NCBI GenBank assembly: GCA_010405405.1
Contig: MU004232.1
Span: 2,480,828-2,544,827 of the forward strand
From: Microthyrium microscopicum
Lineage: Eukaryota; Ascomycota; Dothideomycetes; Microthyriales; Microthyriaceae
DNA: 64,000 bases
Direction of reading: 5' to 3'
The first letter of the stretch is position 1, and each line of letters starts with the position of its first letter. The position numbers and the translations under genes are program-made. This document shows positions 23,290-33,128 of the stretch, piece by piece. The notes beneath the pieces are model-generated. The model ran no database searches. It was not told the DNA's origin and was given only the letters and a program-made list of their open reading frames with translations.

Positions 23290-24540
23290 TTAGGAGATGA
23301 ATGTCGCTTCGGCAAAGACTTGTCCTTCCTCTTCGATTTCTTCCTCGCCGATCTTGAGCTTGAGCTTCATCTTGGCACCGTATTGGTAGATATATGGTCT
23401 TGTGCCTGCTGCTGCTGTGGCCAAAGATTTGATGAAGCCGGGCAGTTCCCCCATGACGTCTACGCGGTCGAGGCGGTCGTTTAGTGGGCCTTCGATTTCT
23501 GCGGAGGCTTCTTTGCCGTCGTCTGTAACGCCTTTCCAGGTGTACTTGACTTCACCTGGCTCTGGCCAGTTGACTTCTGCGTCGCCCTTGATTTTCGTGT
23601 GTTCGGCTGTCGAGTCTGCGCTGGCGAAGAGGAGTTTGTCATCTTTAACGATACCACCAACGTTGACGACTGTGCTGGCGTAGGCGGGTGGTGTGGTAAA
23701 TTGCATAAGCACGGCGGAGTAGTTGGGCGATTGGAAGTTGCAAAAGTTCCAACGCGCTGCCGCATGATGTGGCTTCATGCCTTGTAGCGCATGGACATAC
23801 ATGCCCGCGCCCTTCATATCGAGTGAGCCGTGTTGTGTCAGGATATGGCCGGTGACAGTGCAGCGGGGCCAGAAAGAGTGGCGCATAGTGCCCCAGGGGT
23901 TTTTGGGATCGGTTCCGTAGGTCGTTGTGCCATTATCGCCGACGACAAAGCCAGGGGCGGTGCGGGTAAAGGTAAGTTCGACGATGGATTTGAGGTTGAG
24001 CTGTGACTTTATGGTATAGGCGGAGCCATCTTCGTTGAGGGTGATAGAAACTTTGTCTGCGATCAGATCGTACTTTTCGTTTTCAAATTTGTAGTTGGAT
24101 AGAGGATCGGAGGACCAGATTCGAGGAGTTTTGTCATCATCGAGGAAGTATATCTGGGTGTTGAACTGGGCTGTCGCTGTGATCCTGGAGAGGGGTTAGC
24201 ATAGGAAAAGGGACCAGCGGATGAGCAGGATTCGACGTACGCCACATTACTATATATGACTTGCACAAAAACAAGATGACCAGCGTCTGAATGAATATAA
24301 AAGGTCTGGGTCTCAACGCATGAAGTCCATGGTGTCAGCCACTTTTGATCGGGTTTGGTGAGGACGGTATGCGGTGTTTTTTTGGCTTGTTCGGCGACAG
24401 AGTGTATTGCCTCGGGACCATAGACAGGCTCCTGGGTGCCTATGGCAGAAGCAACGCTATCAAATGTTAGATATTTGAGTCGGAAGACAAAAATGGCAGG
24501 GCTAGGCGACAACATACGCTCCTTTGACCAAGTTGAACAT
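23290..24540 (-). CDS. SVF1: Survival factor 1 (oxidative stress protein)
   Basis: Three exons, 24540-24518, 24456-24241 and 24184-23290, giving 377 residues. Svf1 is a lipocalin-like two-barrel protein needed for survival of oxidative stress and growth at the diauxic shift, and is linked to ceramide traffic between ER and Golgi. Diagnostic segments are GTQEPVYGPEAIHSV, VETQTFYIHSD, FVQVIYSNV, MYVHALQGMKPHHAAARWN, GSLDMKGAG and the C-terminal EEGQVFAEATFIS. The short first exon encodes MFNLVKGA, the amphipathic N terminus found in the family. Introns of 61 and 56 bases have GTATGT and GTACGT donors. Confidence 0.93.
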
Positions 24541-26254
24541 GGTATAGGGAAGAATTTGTATAGCTGTTTGGTGACAAATGCAAAAAGGGTAAGAGCAGGT
24601 AGTACGAGGATGAATCAGACAGTAGGTAAGTACTAAGTAAGGTTCGTGATCAGAATTATGTATGGTAAGATGGTGTATCAGATGTCGTGAGGTCAGACAT
24701 GAGACGCTACGAATGCCCAAGATGGAAGGTGGCGTGTGGAGGGGCAGATGCGGAAAGCACAAGCCACCGCGACCACCAAAAGCGGCAGCATCGATTGGGA
24801 GGTTCTCGCGTTAAAATAAGCGCGCCATGTGAAAAACACTCCAATCAACTACGATATCTGCCTTTTTTCGTAAGTTTGAAGTGTTCAATAATGGTTCTTT
24901 TAATTTGAAGCCAGACAGGCAGACCAAGGAAAAGGGCAGCACCCGCGTATAATTTCCGATTCAAGGCAAGCGCAAGAATGACGTCTGGGATTTTTCAGTC
25001 AGCATGTGTTGTACTTTAGAAGCTTAGCACATTATTCTTCGCAATTTAGCTCGCCTCTTTTTATATTCGATGTACATACCTGCTCCATCTGGGATTCTGT
25101 TACGGCGGTCCCGTTTCCAGTGCAGGTACAAGTTTATTTCCAAGGCACTAGTTGCAGATGATGGCCAGGAACAATTTTCTAGTTTTTCCAAACCTTGTAT
25201 CAACCGAAACGGGTACGTATCTTGCGCATGGCTTCTCAGCCTGTGGAACACATACAGAATGCAGGATAGACCCGTTATTCTGGCAAAAGGAAAAACCAGT
25301 AGAGAAGGTGGGGCACTGAGGCAGGTTGGCTTGGCGGCATCAGCCTAACTCTATTTAGACCCCAGATCCTTCTCAGTTCTAAGGGAGCAAGATCAAGCTA
25401 GAGAAGGGAAAGCGGGATTGCTCGGATTATTCGGACTTCGTCAGGCATTTTGCAGAGAGCCACAGTTTAGAGAGAGCAACAGACAACACAACCTCTATCA
25501 TTTCTCTACTACTGCCTACTACCTGGATCATCAGCAGCTCAATCTCTATTACTGCTATCAAATTCTTTTCTAATCCACTAAGCTTGTCCTTGTCTGCGAC
25601 ATTAGACTGCAAACACTTGCATCCTATCACTGTTCTCAATAGCCCCATCTCTACCTTTTTGTCCCACTATCAATCTACTACTACATGATCCCGATGGCGA
25701 CACCGCGCCGCGACTAACTGCCTTTTCTCTTCCAGTAATCTCTAGCTTCTGTATCCTCTCTCTTTCTTCCATAACCACTCCCTCACTCACTTTCTTATTG
25801 CGCCTACTCGCAATCAATCGCTGCTCTGCCACAAAGCTACATTCCGCCGCTTTCCGACCTGCAAACCTGCTGATCGTCCTTGTGTCATTGTGCCCGCCGA
25901 GGTGATCTACATACTACAATCCGCTATCCGCTATCCAGACTTTCGGTCCTGTGTCTCGTCGCTCCAACACGCGAGAACCTAGCTTACCCCCTTGTCTAAA
26001 TTCCATATATCAAGACAACCTGCATCCCACGCTCGCCAAACCTGGTGACTCCTCTCCATTTCTATCCATTGTCAGCAAAGTAAGCTATTCCTTTCATTCT
26101 ACGAGCTCGAATACAATCATGTACTTCTCATATTTTCTGCTGTCCAACCTTAATAATATACATCGGGATTTGTCAGCTTGAGTCACTGGCTAACCATTGA
26201 GACAGCATCTGATCTCCACCTCACCACGACGCTGACTGGGCCTTGACATTGATC
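24541..26254. other. Divergent promoter region of SVF1 and the kinase gene
   Basis: 1.7 kb without a convincing gene. The right half (about 25450-26079) is pyrimidine-rich on the plus strand and looks like a long leader of the kinase mRNA. Confidence 0.5.
26080..26205 (+). other. Possible intron in the kinase 5' untranslated region
   Basis: GTAAGC at 26080, a GGCTAACC branch-like sequence near 26189 and GACAG at 26205 would define a 126-base leader intron. Inferred from signals only. Confidence 0.4.
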
Positions 26255-28680
26255 ATGGCTGACACTCAACCTGCCTCCGCTGGACAACATCCCGAACCAG
26301 CCGTTCGATTCAGCTCGGTTACACAGGAGATTTCACCTTCAGACAACACTACCGACGAATCGATACACTTGGTCAACACTATCACTGAAAAATCAAGATC
26401 AGAGTCGCTGACGGAGGAGCAAAAGAAAGAGTTGAAGGATTTGTCTGTTTCAATGCAGCAATCTAGATTGCAGTCTGCGCGTATGGACAAGTTCGTTTTT
26501 GAGCCTGTATCACTGCCAGCATCAAGAGTAAGACATCTCATAAACATAGATTGGCAGACGTTAACATGGCGTACTAGGTTCCATCAGCTGGTTCATCTAC
26601 TCAGATACAATCACATTCTGCGCTCTCTCCTCGTAGTTCTCCAGTATCACGACCAAGCTCACAAAATCTACTAACACCAGCGGATTCAGGTAGCAAGGAT
26701 GAATCCATCACAACTGGTAGATCACAAGGCGCTTCATATCCCGTTACTCCACAAGAATCTCCTCTCCCAGATATCGATGGCAAAAATAAGGACACCAAAC
26801 CTTCTGCTGCTGCTGAAGCTAGAGCTCTTGCTCGCCCAAAGTCACTGACAGAAATCAGCGGCATTCCAGTACATCCGAAACAACCACCTACACAACTTGC
26901 TATACCTCGAGGTGATTCCAATCCAACATCAGGAGAAAGTAGTCCTTTGGGCACCCCTCGAGAACTTCCCAGCGGAGCTCAATCACCATACAGTAGACCA
27001 TTTACTCCAACAGGGGACCCTAATGATCCCTATTCACGTCAAAACAGACCTCCACAGAGCCGAAACGTAGATTCGATCGATGCTCGTTTTGTTTTTGGGA
27101 AAGAAAGGCCTCGCAGTGCTCTGTTTGCCTCTGAGAAACCTAAGGCGGATTCGACAGAGAAACGAGCAAGTATATTTGGCGCTGGTCGTAAAGACTCTGT
27201 GGACTCTGGCAAAAATACCCCACACGGTCATCACTCAATGTCTGATTTAAAACGCTTTTTCAGATTTGGAGGCTCGAAAAAAGATAAAAAGGAAAAGTCA
27301 ACACTCGCACCACCAACAAAAGAGAAGCGAAAATCGACAGCCGTCATATCTTCCCATGCGCCAAGCAGGTCGCAATCGAGTGTAGCCATTCCATTTGCCG
27401 ATGATCACGGGTTGGAAGCCAAGTATGGCAAGTTTGAAAGAATTCTAGGCTCTGGCGCTGGCGGTTCAGTCCGATTGATGAAACGACAAGATGGCGTTAC
27501 TTTTGCAGTGAAGCAATTTCGTGAGCGACATGCCTGGGAAACCGAGAAGGCCTACAATAAAAAGATAACAGCTGAGTTTTGTATCGGCTCAACTCTTCAT
27601 CATGGCAACATCATCGAAGCCATGGATATTATCAATGAAAAAGGCCGATGGTATGAAGTGATGGAGTATGCCCCATTCGACTTGTTTGCAATTGTTATGA
27701 CAGGCAAGATGAGCAGGGAGGAAGTCGCCTGCTGCATGTTGCAAATCGTTAATGGCGTCGCTTATATCCATTCCATGGGGTTGGCACATCGTGATCTCAA
27801 ACTTGACAATGTCGTAGTCAACGAGCATGGCATTATGAAGATCATCGACTTTGGCAGCGCCCATGTCTTCCAATATCCATTTGAAGGCGGCGTTGTCATG
27901 GCTGAAGGTCAGTTTTACTATATACTTATCCATATCTAAACATCAAACTAACATTCTTCAGGCGTCGTCGGTTCTGATCCATATCTCGCCCCCGAAGTAT
28001 TTACACAAAAAACGTACGAAGCCCAAAAAGTCGACATCTGGTCCCTCGCCATAATATTCTGCTGCATGTCCCTCCGCCGCTTCCCCTGGAAATGTCCCAA
28101 AACCACCGACAACTCCTTCAAGCTGTTCATCACCCAACCCACCGACGAAGAACTTAAACACCCACTCTACCCCCAACGCCCCTCTGTCTCTGAACCCTCC
28201 TCACGCCCACAATCATCTCTCGACGACGGTTCAGCCACCACAACCCACCACCACCACCACCGCGACCACTCATCCTCCGACAACACACCCAACACCACAA
28301 ACTCCACCAACCCATCCTCCACCTCCACCGCACCATCCTCAACAACCCCATCTTCAAACGACCCCTCCTCCAAAGACACTGAACGCCCCCGCCTAGACTC
28401 AGCATCCACCCTCCCCCCCTCAACTACAACAGCAGCGCAACAAAACATCACCATCAAAGGCCCCTGGCGCCTCCTCCGCCTCCTACCCCGCGAAACCCGC
28501 CATATCGTCGGCCGCATGCTCGAACTCGAGCCAACCCAACGAGCAAGCCTGGACGAAATTACCGCGGACCCATGGGTTGCAAAAACACCCTTCTGTAAAC
28601 AGGAAGTTGCCGGTGAAGTCTGCCATGCGGACGGCCATGTGCATACGCTGGAAGGTGGTGGTGGGGATGATAAGCGGTAG
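26255..28680 (+). CDS. Ser/Thr protein kinase of the SAT4/HAL4 (halotolerance) family
   Basis: Three exons, 26255-26527, 26578-27907 and 27962-28680, giving 773 residues. The first 370 residues are serine/proline-rich and probably disordered. The kinase domain starts near residue 373 ([20 protein letters not shown]) with AVKQF for the ATP-binding lysine, HRDLKLDN for the catalytic loop, DFG in [10 protein letters not shown] and YLAPEVF. In yeast, Hal4/Sat4 and its relatives control potassium uptake and nutrient transporters. A Ser/Thr/Pro/His-rich insertion (about residues 597-694) splits the C lobe, which resumes at [20 protein letters not shown]. The C-terminal [11 protein letters not shown] motif is typical of this group. 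The TAG stop at 28678 is followed by a long open frame in the same phase (see findings). Confidence 0.9.
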
Positions 28681-28974
28681 GGCCGCGAGCGCCGAGATAA
28701 GGCGCGTGTTGGCGGGTGGAATGTCACGGATTGGTTGAAGGGTGGTGCGGCGCAAGGCGATGGTGGTGGGGACAGAGAGGGAAGGAGTTTGCAACAGGGA
28801 GATCCAAGAGACAGGGATTGGTGGAAGGGTGGTTGGGTAGAAAATACTATTGGTGGTGGGGATAGAGAGGCATTGAAGAAGGTGGAGACTGCGGTCAAGA
28901 TTCCTGATACTGTCAAGAGAAGAGTTGAGGCGCAGAATGGTAAGGGGACGGAGGATAATTGGTGGGCGGCATAG
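28681..28974 (+). other. In-frame open extension after the kinase stop codon
   Basis: Directly after the kinase TAG, the same reading frame stays open for 97 codons to the next stop at 28974. The translation is protein-like, with repeated tryptophan-glycine elements (GGWNVTDWLKGG, RDWWKGGWVENTIGGG, EDNWWAA) and a helical segment ALKKVETAVKIPDTVKRRVE. It has no ATG of its own near the start. Readthrough, a recent nonsense mutation or an unrecognised intron could each explain it. Confidence 0.4.
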
Positions 28975-29278
28975 GGATTTTGGGTACGGGTTTCTGGGTA
29001 TTGGAAAGAGGATGTTTAAGGGAATGGTGGTATTCATTTGTAGAAAATGGTATGATGAATGGATGAAGGTAGACGTATTGTTGTATAGAAAGCGGGTTGG
29101 AGAATTAGGTTTGGGCTTTTGGAATGGATTCACAATTGTACATGTCACTACTCTAATGAGAAGAGAATTGTTTGTTATAAAAAGTCTCGTTATGGTGGTT
29201 CTACTCGTGATATATCTCATGCTACCCTATACCCCTATTTCAGTAACAACAACATATCGAGAATGCTGGTTTTTATCT
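28975..29278. other. Intergenic region between convergent kinase and ProRS genes
   Basis: About 300 bases of 3' flank of both genes. No gene recognised. Confidence 0.5.
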
Positions 29279-31102
29279 CTAGTAGCTGCGACCAAATTGA
29301 ACCCATTTTTGTGCGTCTTTGCCACACGATGGGCGCAGACATTTCGTGCCTGCTGGTAGATCTGGCTGCTCGAATGGGATACATAGTGCTATATCAATCG
29401 TTAGCTTTCCATATTGTTATTTATATGAGGATCGATTGTGGAAACTTACCCTTTGCGCCCATACTTGGAGCCTTCTTATCCTCTGGGGAATTACCCGCTT
29501 CCTTCTTTGCCAATGCTGCTGTCTCATCCTTGACATCGTCGGCACATTGGCCGTCCAAGCAGTGCGGAATGATGAGCACATTCTTGCCGTTTAGTGTGCT
29601 TACTACTTTGCTCCAGTCTGTTAATTGCACACGGTGTGCCTCGTATTCCTTCTTCGCCTTATCAAACATCTCGTTCTGCATCGTCTCTAGTAGCTCTGGA
29701 ATGCCCTTGGCTAGATCTGCGATGGGGACTGTTGTTTTGGCGCCATTATCGCGCCGTACTGTAGTGACTACACCAGCGGCAGCATCCTTTGGTCCGAATT
29801 CGATACGTAGTGGCACACCGCGGAGTTCGTACTCGTTGAATTTCCAGCCAGCGTTATAGTGCTCACGATTATCTGTCTCAGCACGTACGCCAGCCTCGAC
29901 AAGAGAGGCGGCCATGGAGGTCATTTTGTCGTAGTGTGCTTTCTTATCTTCTTCGGACGTTTTAGCTGTGATGCCAACGGGAACGAGAACTGCCTGGACT
30001 TCAGCGACACGAGGTGGGATGACGGCGCCTTTGTCGTCGCCGTGTACGAGCATGGCGACACCGATGGAGCGCGTGGTTAGACCCCAGCTGTTCTGCCATA
30101 CGTGTAGACGGGGCTTGGTGCCTGCCTCGCCTTCCTTGCGGGGTGCTGGGTCTTCGACGGTGATGTCGTACATTTTGGCAAAATGTTGGCCCAGACAATG
30201 TGATGTGGCAGCTTGGATGCCGCGGCCGGTGGATGGGATGAAGCCTTCGATGGTGGTGGTGTAGTATGCGCCTGGGAATTGCTCGTTGACAGTCTTGCGG
30301 CCCTTGATGACGGGGACGGCGAGTAGGTATTCGTAGACGCCAGCGTAGAAATCGAGAATCTGTAACACTTCTTCGCCAGCGGATTCTTCAGTCAAGTGAG
30401 CAGTATGTCCTTCTTGCCAGAGGAATTCGCGCGAGCGGATAAAGGGCATTGGGTTGCGGAATTCCCAGCGGACGACGTTGTTCCATTGATTGCGCTTCAG
30501 GGGAAGATCGCGATGGCTCTGAATCTTGTCGTGGAAATCTTTGTACATGGCAGTTTCGGAGGTAGGACGGATTGCAATCGGTTTCTCGAGCTTGGTGGTT
30601 CCTCCTAGTGTGACCCATGCGACTTCGGCAGCGAAGCCTTCGATATGGTCCTTTTCTTTTTGGAGGTTGTCTTGTGAGATGAAAAGGGGATAGTAGCAGT
30701 TCCTTACACCTGGAATCGACTTGTTAATCAAAAGGTTGTGCTATAGCAAGGATGCAACCAACCTAAAGTTTTGATCTTGGAGTCGAACCATGTCTGAATT
30801 GTTTGCCAGATAGAATACGAGGCTGGCTCAAGAATGTAGCAGCCAGAGACATCGTAGTAGCTTATGAAGGAGCCTTTGGAAAGCATCTGCTGGTACCATT
30901 CGGCAAGATCATCATCTTTCTTGACAGTGATTCCCTTGGTGTCGACCTGGGCGGTCTTTGCGCCTTGCTGTTGCTTTGGCTTTTGTGCTGGTTTGTCTTT
31001 CTTCTCTTTCTTTTCCTTCTTCTCCTTCTTCTTGGTATCCTTGTTTTCTTGAGGAACCTCGTCCTTGGTACGATCGGCGATATCTTGGATGGCGTCGGCC
31101 AT
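29279..31102 (-). CDS. Prolyl-tRNA synthetase, eukaryotic/archaeal type
   Basis: Three exons, 31102-30763, 30709-29450 and 29388-29279, giving 569 residues. It charges tRNA-Pro with proline in the cytosol. After a lysine-rich N-terminal tail (KKKEKKEKKEKKDK) the class II catalytic domain runs from DLAEWYQQMLSKGSFISYYD through motif 2 (NNVVRWEFRNPMPFIRSREF, then LWQEGH) to motif 3 (NSWGLTTRSIGVAMLVHGDD). An anticodon-binding domain follows, and the last exon supplies the C-terminal zinc-like domain ending KWVQFGRSY, with cysteines in TKCLRPSCGKDA. The yeast enzyme has an extra N-terminal editing-like domain that is absent here. The first intron has an uncommon GTTGGT donor but a good GATTAAC branch. 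Confidence 0.93.
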
Positions 31103-31837
31103 GGTTGCGATATAGAGGGATATGGGAGTAGTAGTACGGGTGGGTAGTTATTGGAATGTTTGGGCAAATTTGGTGGTGGGGTTTATATGCTAGCCCGAGG
31201 CTGAAAGCAGGGATGGAGTCGCGTTCAATGAGTCAACTTTGGTGGTGGGGCACAGTCAACGGAGTATAATTATGCCAGGGCTGGTACGACAAAACAAATG
31301 GTTCGCTCCCATCAACTTTGATGTCCCCCACCGTATCTGATGGTGAGAACACTCGATATCCCGGAGTGTTTCATACTTATCTTGTCAACCGGTTGGTACT
31401 CAATATATCGATGTCTTTGGTCGATGCCATTGGCTAAGTCAACAATCCAACATGGTGTATGAGAGTCCCTGCAGTTGATGTGAGCAGGCCAACTATTCTC
31501 TCCAGTAATTGCTTAGCAAGATAGAATGTGACGTGGATAGTCATATAATGACATTGAAAGTCATACAAGTTGACCGAAGTATGAGTCTAAAACGGAGCCA
31601 TAGATGCTCCAGTTTGATACAAGTACTTCATACCCAAAGAGATACCTGAAACAAACTTAGATCTCCTTTTCGGGAGTATGACAGACCACTTTCATTAAGA
31701 ATTTATTGACTCATTTCTCAGAGTCGACGTCTAAGCCTCCTCGCTAATGTCACATACACTCTTGAATCGTGACTGGACTCGTATCAAGATTATACAAACC
31801 GCCAAAAATCAATGCGATGGTCATTTGTACATGATAT
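31103..31837. other. Intergenic region with MITE copy D
   Basis: Promoter of the ProRS gene and 3' flank of the DUF3237 gene. It contains an inverted-repeat element at about 31297-31491. Nothing else recognised. Confidence 0.5.
31297..31491. mobile_element. MITE-like element, copy D
   Basis: The left end GTTCGCTCCCATCAACTTTG and the right end, read in reverse as GGCCTGCTCACATCAACTGC, form diverged terminal inverted repeats of the same family as copy A. The interior shares little with the other copies. Confidence 0.5.
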
Positions 31838-32666
31838 TTATCCTTTAACCACCTGGCAGACCTTATATTCAACAATAGTATCCTCACCAGAGATCTCAAA
31901 GTGACCAGCAGCGCAAAAAACCATAGTCTCAAGCTCCTTGTACTTTTCAGAGCCGGTCTATGTCAATTAGCATTTGATCACTGGAAATTTTCCAAAGCAC
32001 TAAGCATGACGAACCTCAAACTCGAAAGTCATGACTGTAGAACAATTAGCTGGTATCCTTTGATTGCGTTTGTCAAGATAGTTTAGACTTACATGAATCA
32101 CCGTACTCAGTCGTCTTCATGTCTTCCGCGTGAGTAAGCACTCTCATCACCGCTGGAGAAGTGAACATTGGCCCTTTATAGTACATGGCAACCAGCTGTA
32201 GTAGGTATTAGTACCTGCAGACACTGATGCGCGTCAAAGGGCTGTGATATGTACCTCGCCATCCTTTGTCCTACAAAATGTTAGTTTCAGCATGCATCTT
32301 AAACCGATGAAGACTCACTTTAGCTGCGATCGAACGTCAAGTCGCAAATGACCACCGGTAGCGTCTCCGCGAATGTAGTCGTATCCAACACCATGTCTGT
32401 CCATATCAGAGTCATATCTACCTACGACTAGACCTCAACTTACAGCTCGGCGTCAACTGCAGGTTCAAAACCAGGTTCTGACTTGACTGTACCTCCAACC
32501 ATGGGAACTACAGTGAGAGGCGTTCCTCTTGACGCACTTCCAACTGACCATCCTGGATCAATCTTGGCCTAAACATATCGGAATCAGCTATCGACCTTCT
32601 CTGGATGAACGAAGTCCTACTTACGCGGACAGTAAATGCCGGTTTTAGAGACGGAAATCCTGACAT
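31838..32666 (-). CDS. DUF3237 family protein, seven exons
   Basis: Exons at 32666-32625, 32568-32444, 32396-32319, 32270-32255, 32195-32093, 32034-32015 and 31957-31838 give 167 residues in one consistent frame. Two are micro-exons of 16 and 20 bases. The product matches the small beta-barrel DUF3237 family: GVGYDYIRGDATGGHLRLDV, an internal FMTFEFETGSEKYKELETMV and a final beta strand IVEYKVCQVVKG. The family occurs in bacteria and fungi and has no established general function. No signal peptide or membrane segment. One donor is the uncommon GTTCGT. The intron density is far above the window's other genes. Confidence 0.8.
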
Positions 32667-33128
32667 TTTGAGTGATCGATTGGATTTGGGTATAGGCCAA
32701 GTGGGCTGGGAACTTTCAGTGGAATACAAATTACTTGAAGGTATTTATCAACTTGTCAGACAAACAGAGAGTTTATGTAAAGATTTCGGCCAGATGGTTG
32801 ACATCAGAGGAGAAGTGAAATGTATGCGGGGGTTGAGCAACTTGCCTCCAGCAGATCCGCCAGTCCGGGTCAGAGTCAGCACATGCTACGGATTATGAAA
32901 CTTAAAGAAGATGATTTTACTATATCAATGGCCTGAAACCCGATTCACAGGTGGCACTGAGTGCTAATAAAGAAATGTGTTTTGCTAAAACTGTTTAAGA
33001 TTCGGGTCGAATGCCACGACGTGGATCGGAAATATCATAACGTAAACAAACGAGGTAAAAAGTACTCAAATGTGTATAATGCCGTTCCTCATATCCAAAA
33101 AGATCGCTGAAATAGTTCGAGTGACGAT
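32667..33128. other. Intergenic region
   Basis: Promoter side of the DUF3237 gene and 3' flank of RRN6. No gene or repeat recognised. Confidence 0.5.

Noticed and set aside
28154-28916. Long minus-strand frames opposite the kinase C-terminal exon
   Set aside because: They are shadows of the Ser/Thr/Pro-rich low-complexity coding region, and the kinase motifs are on the plus strand.
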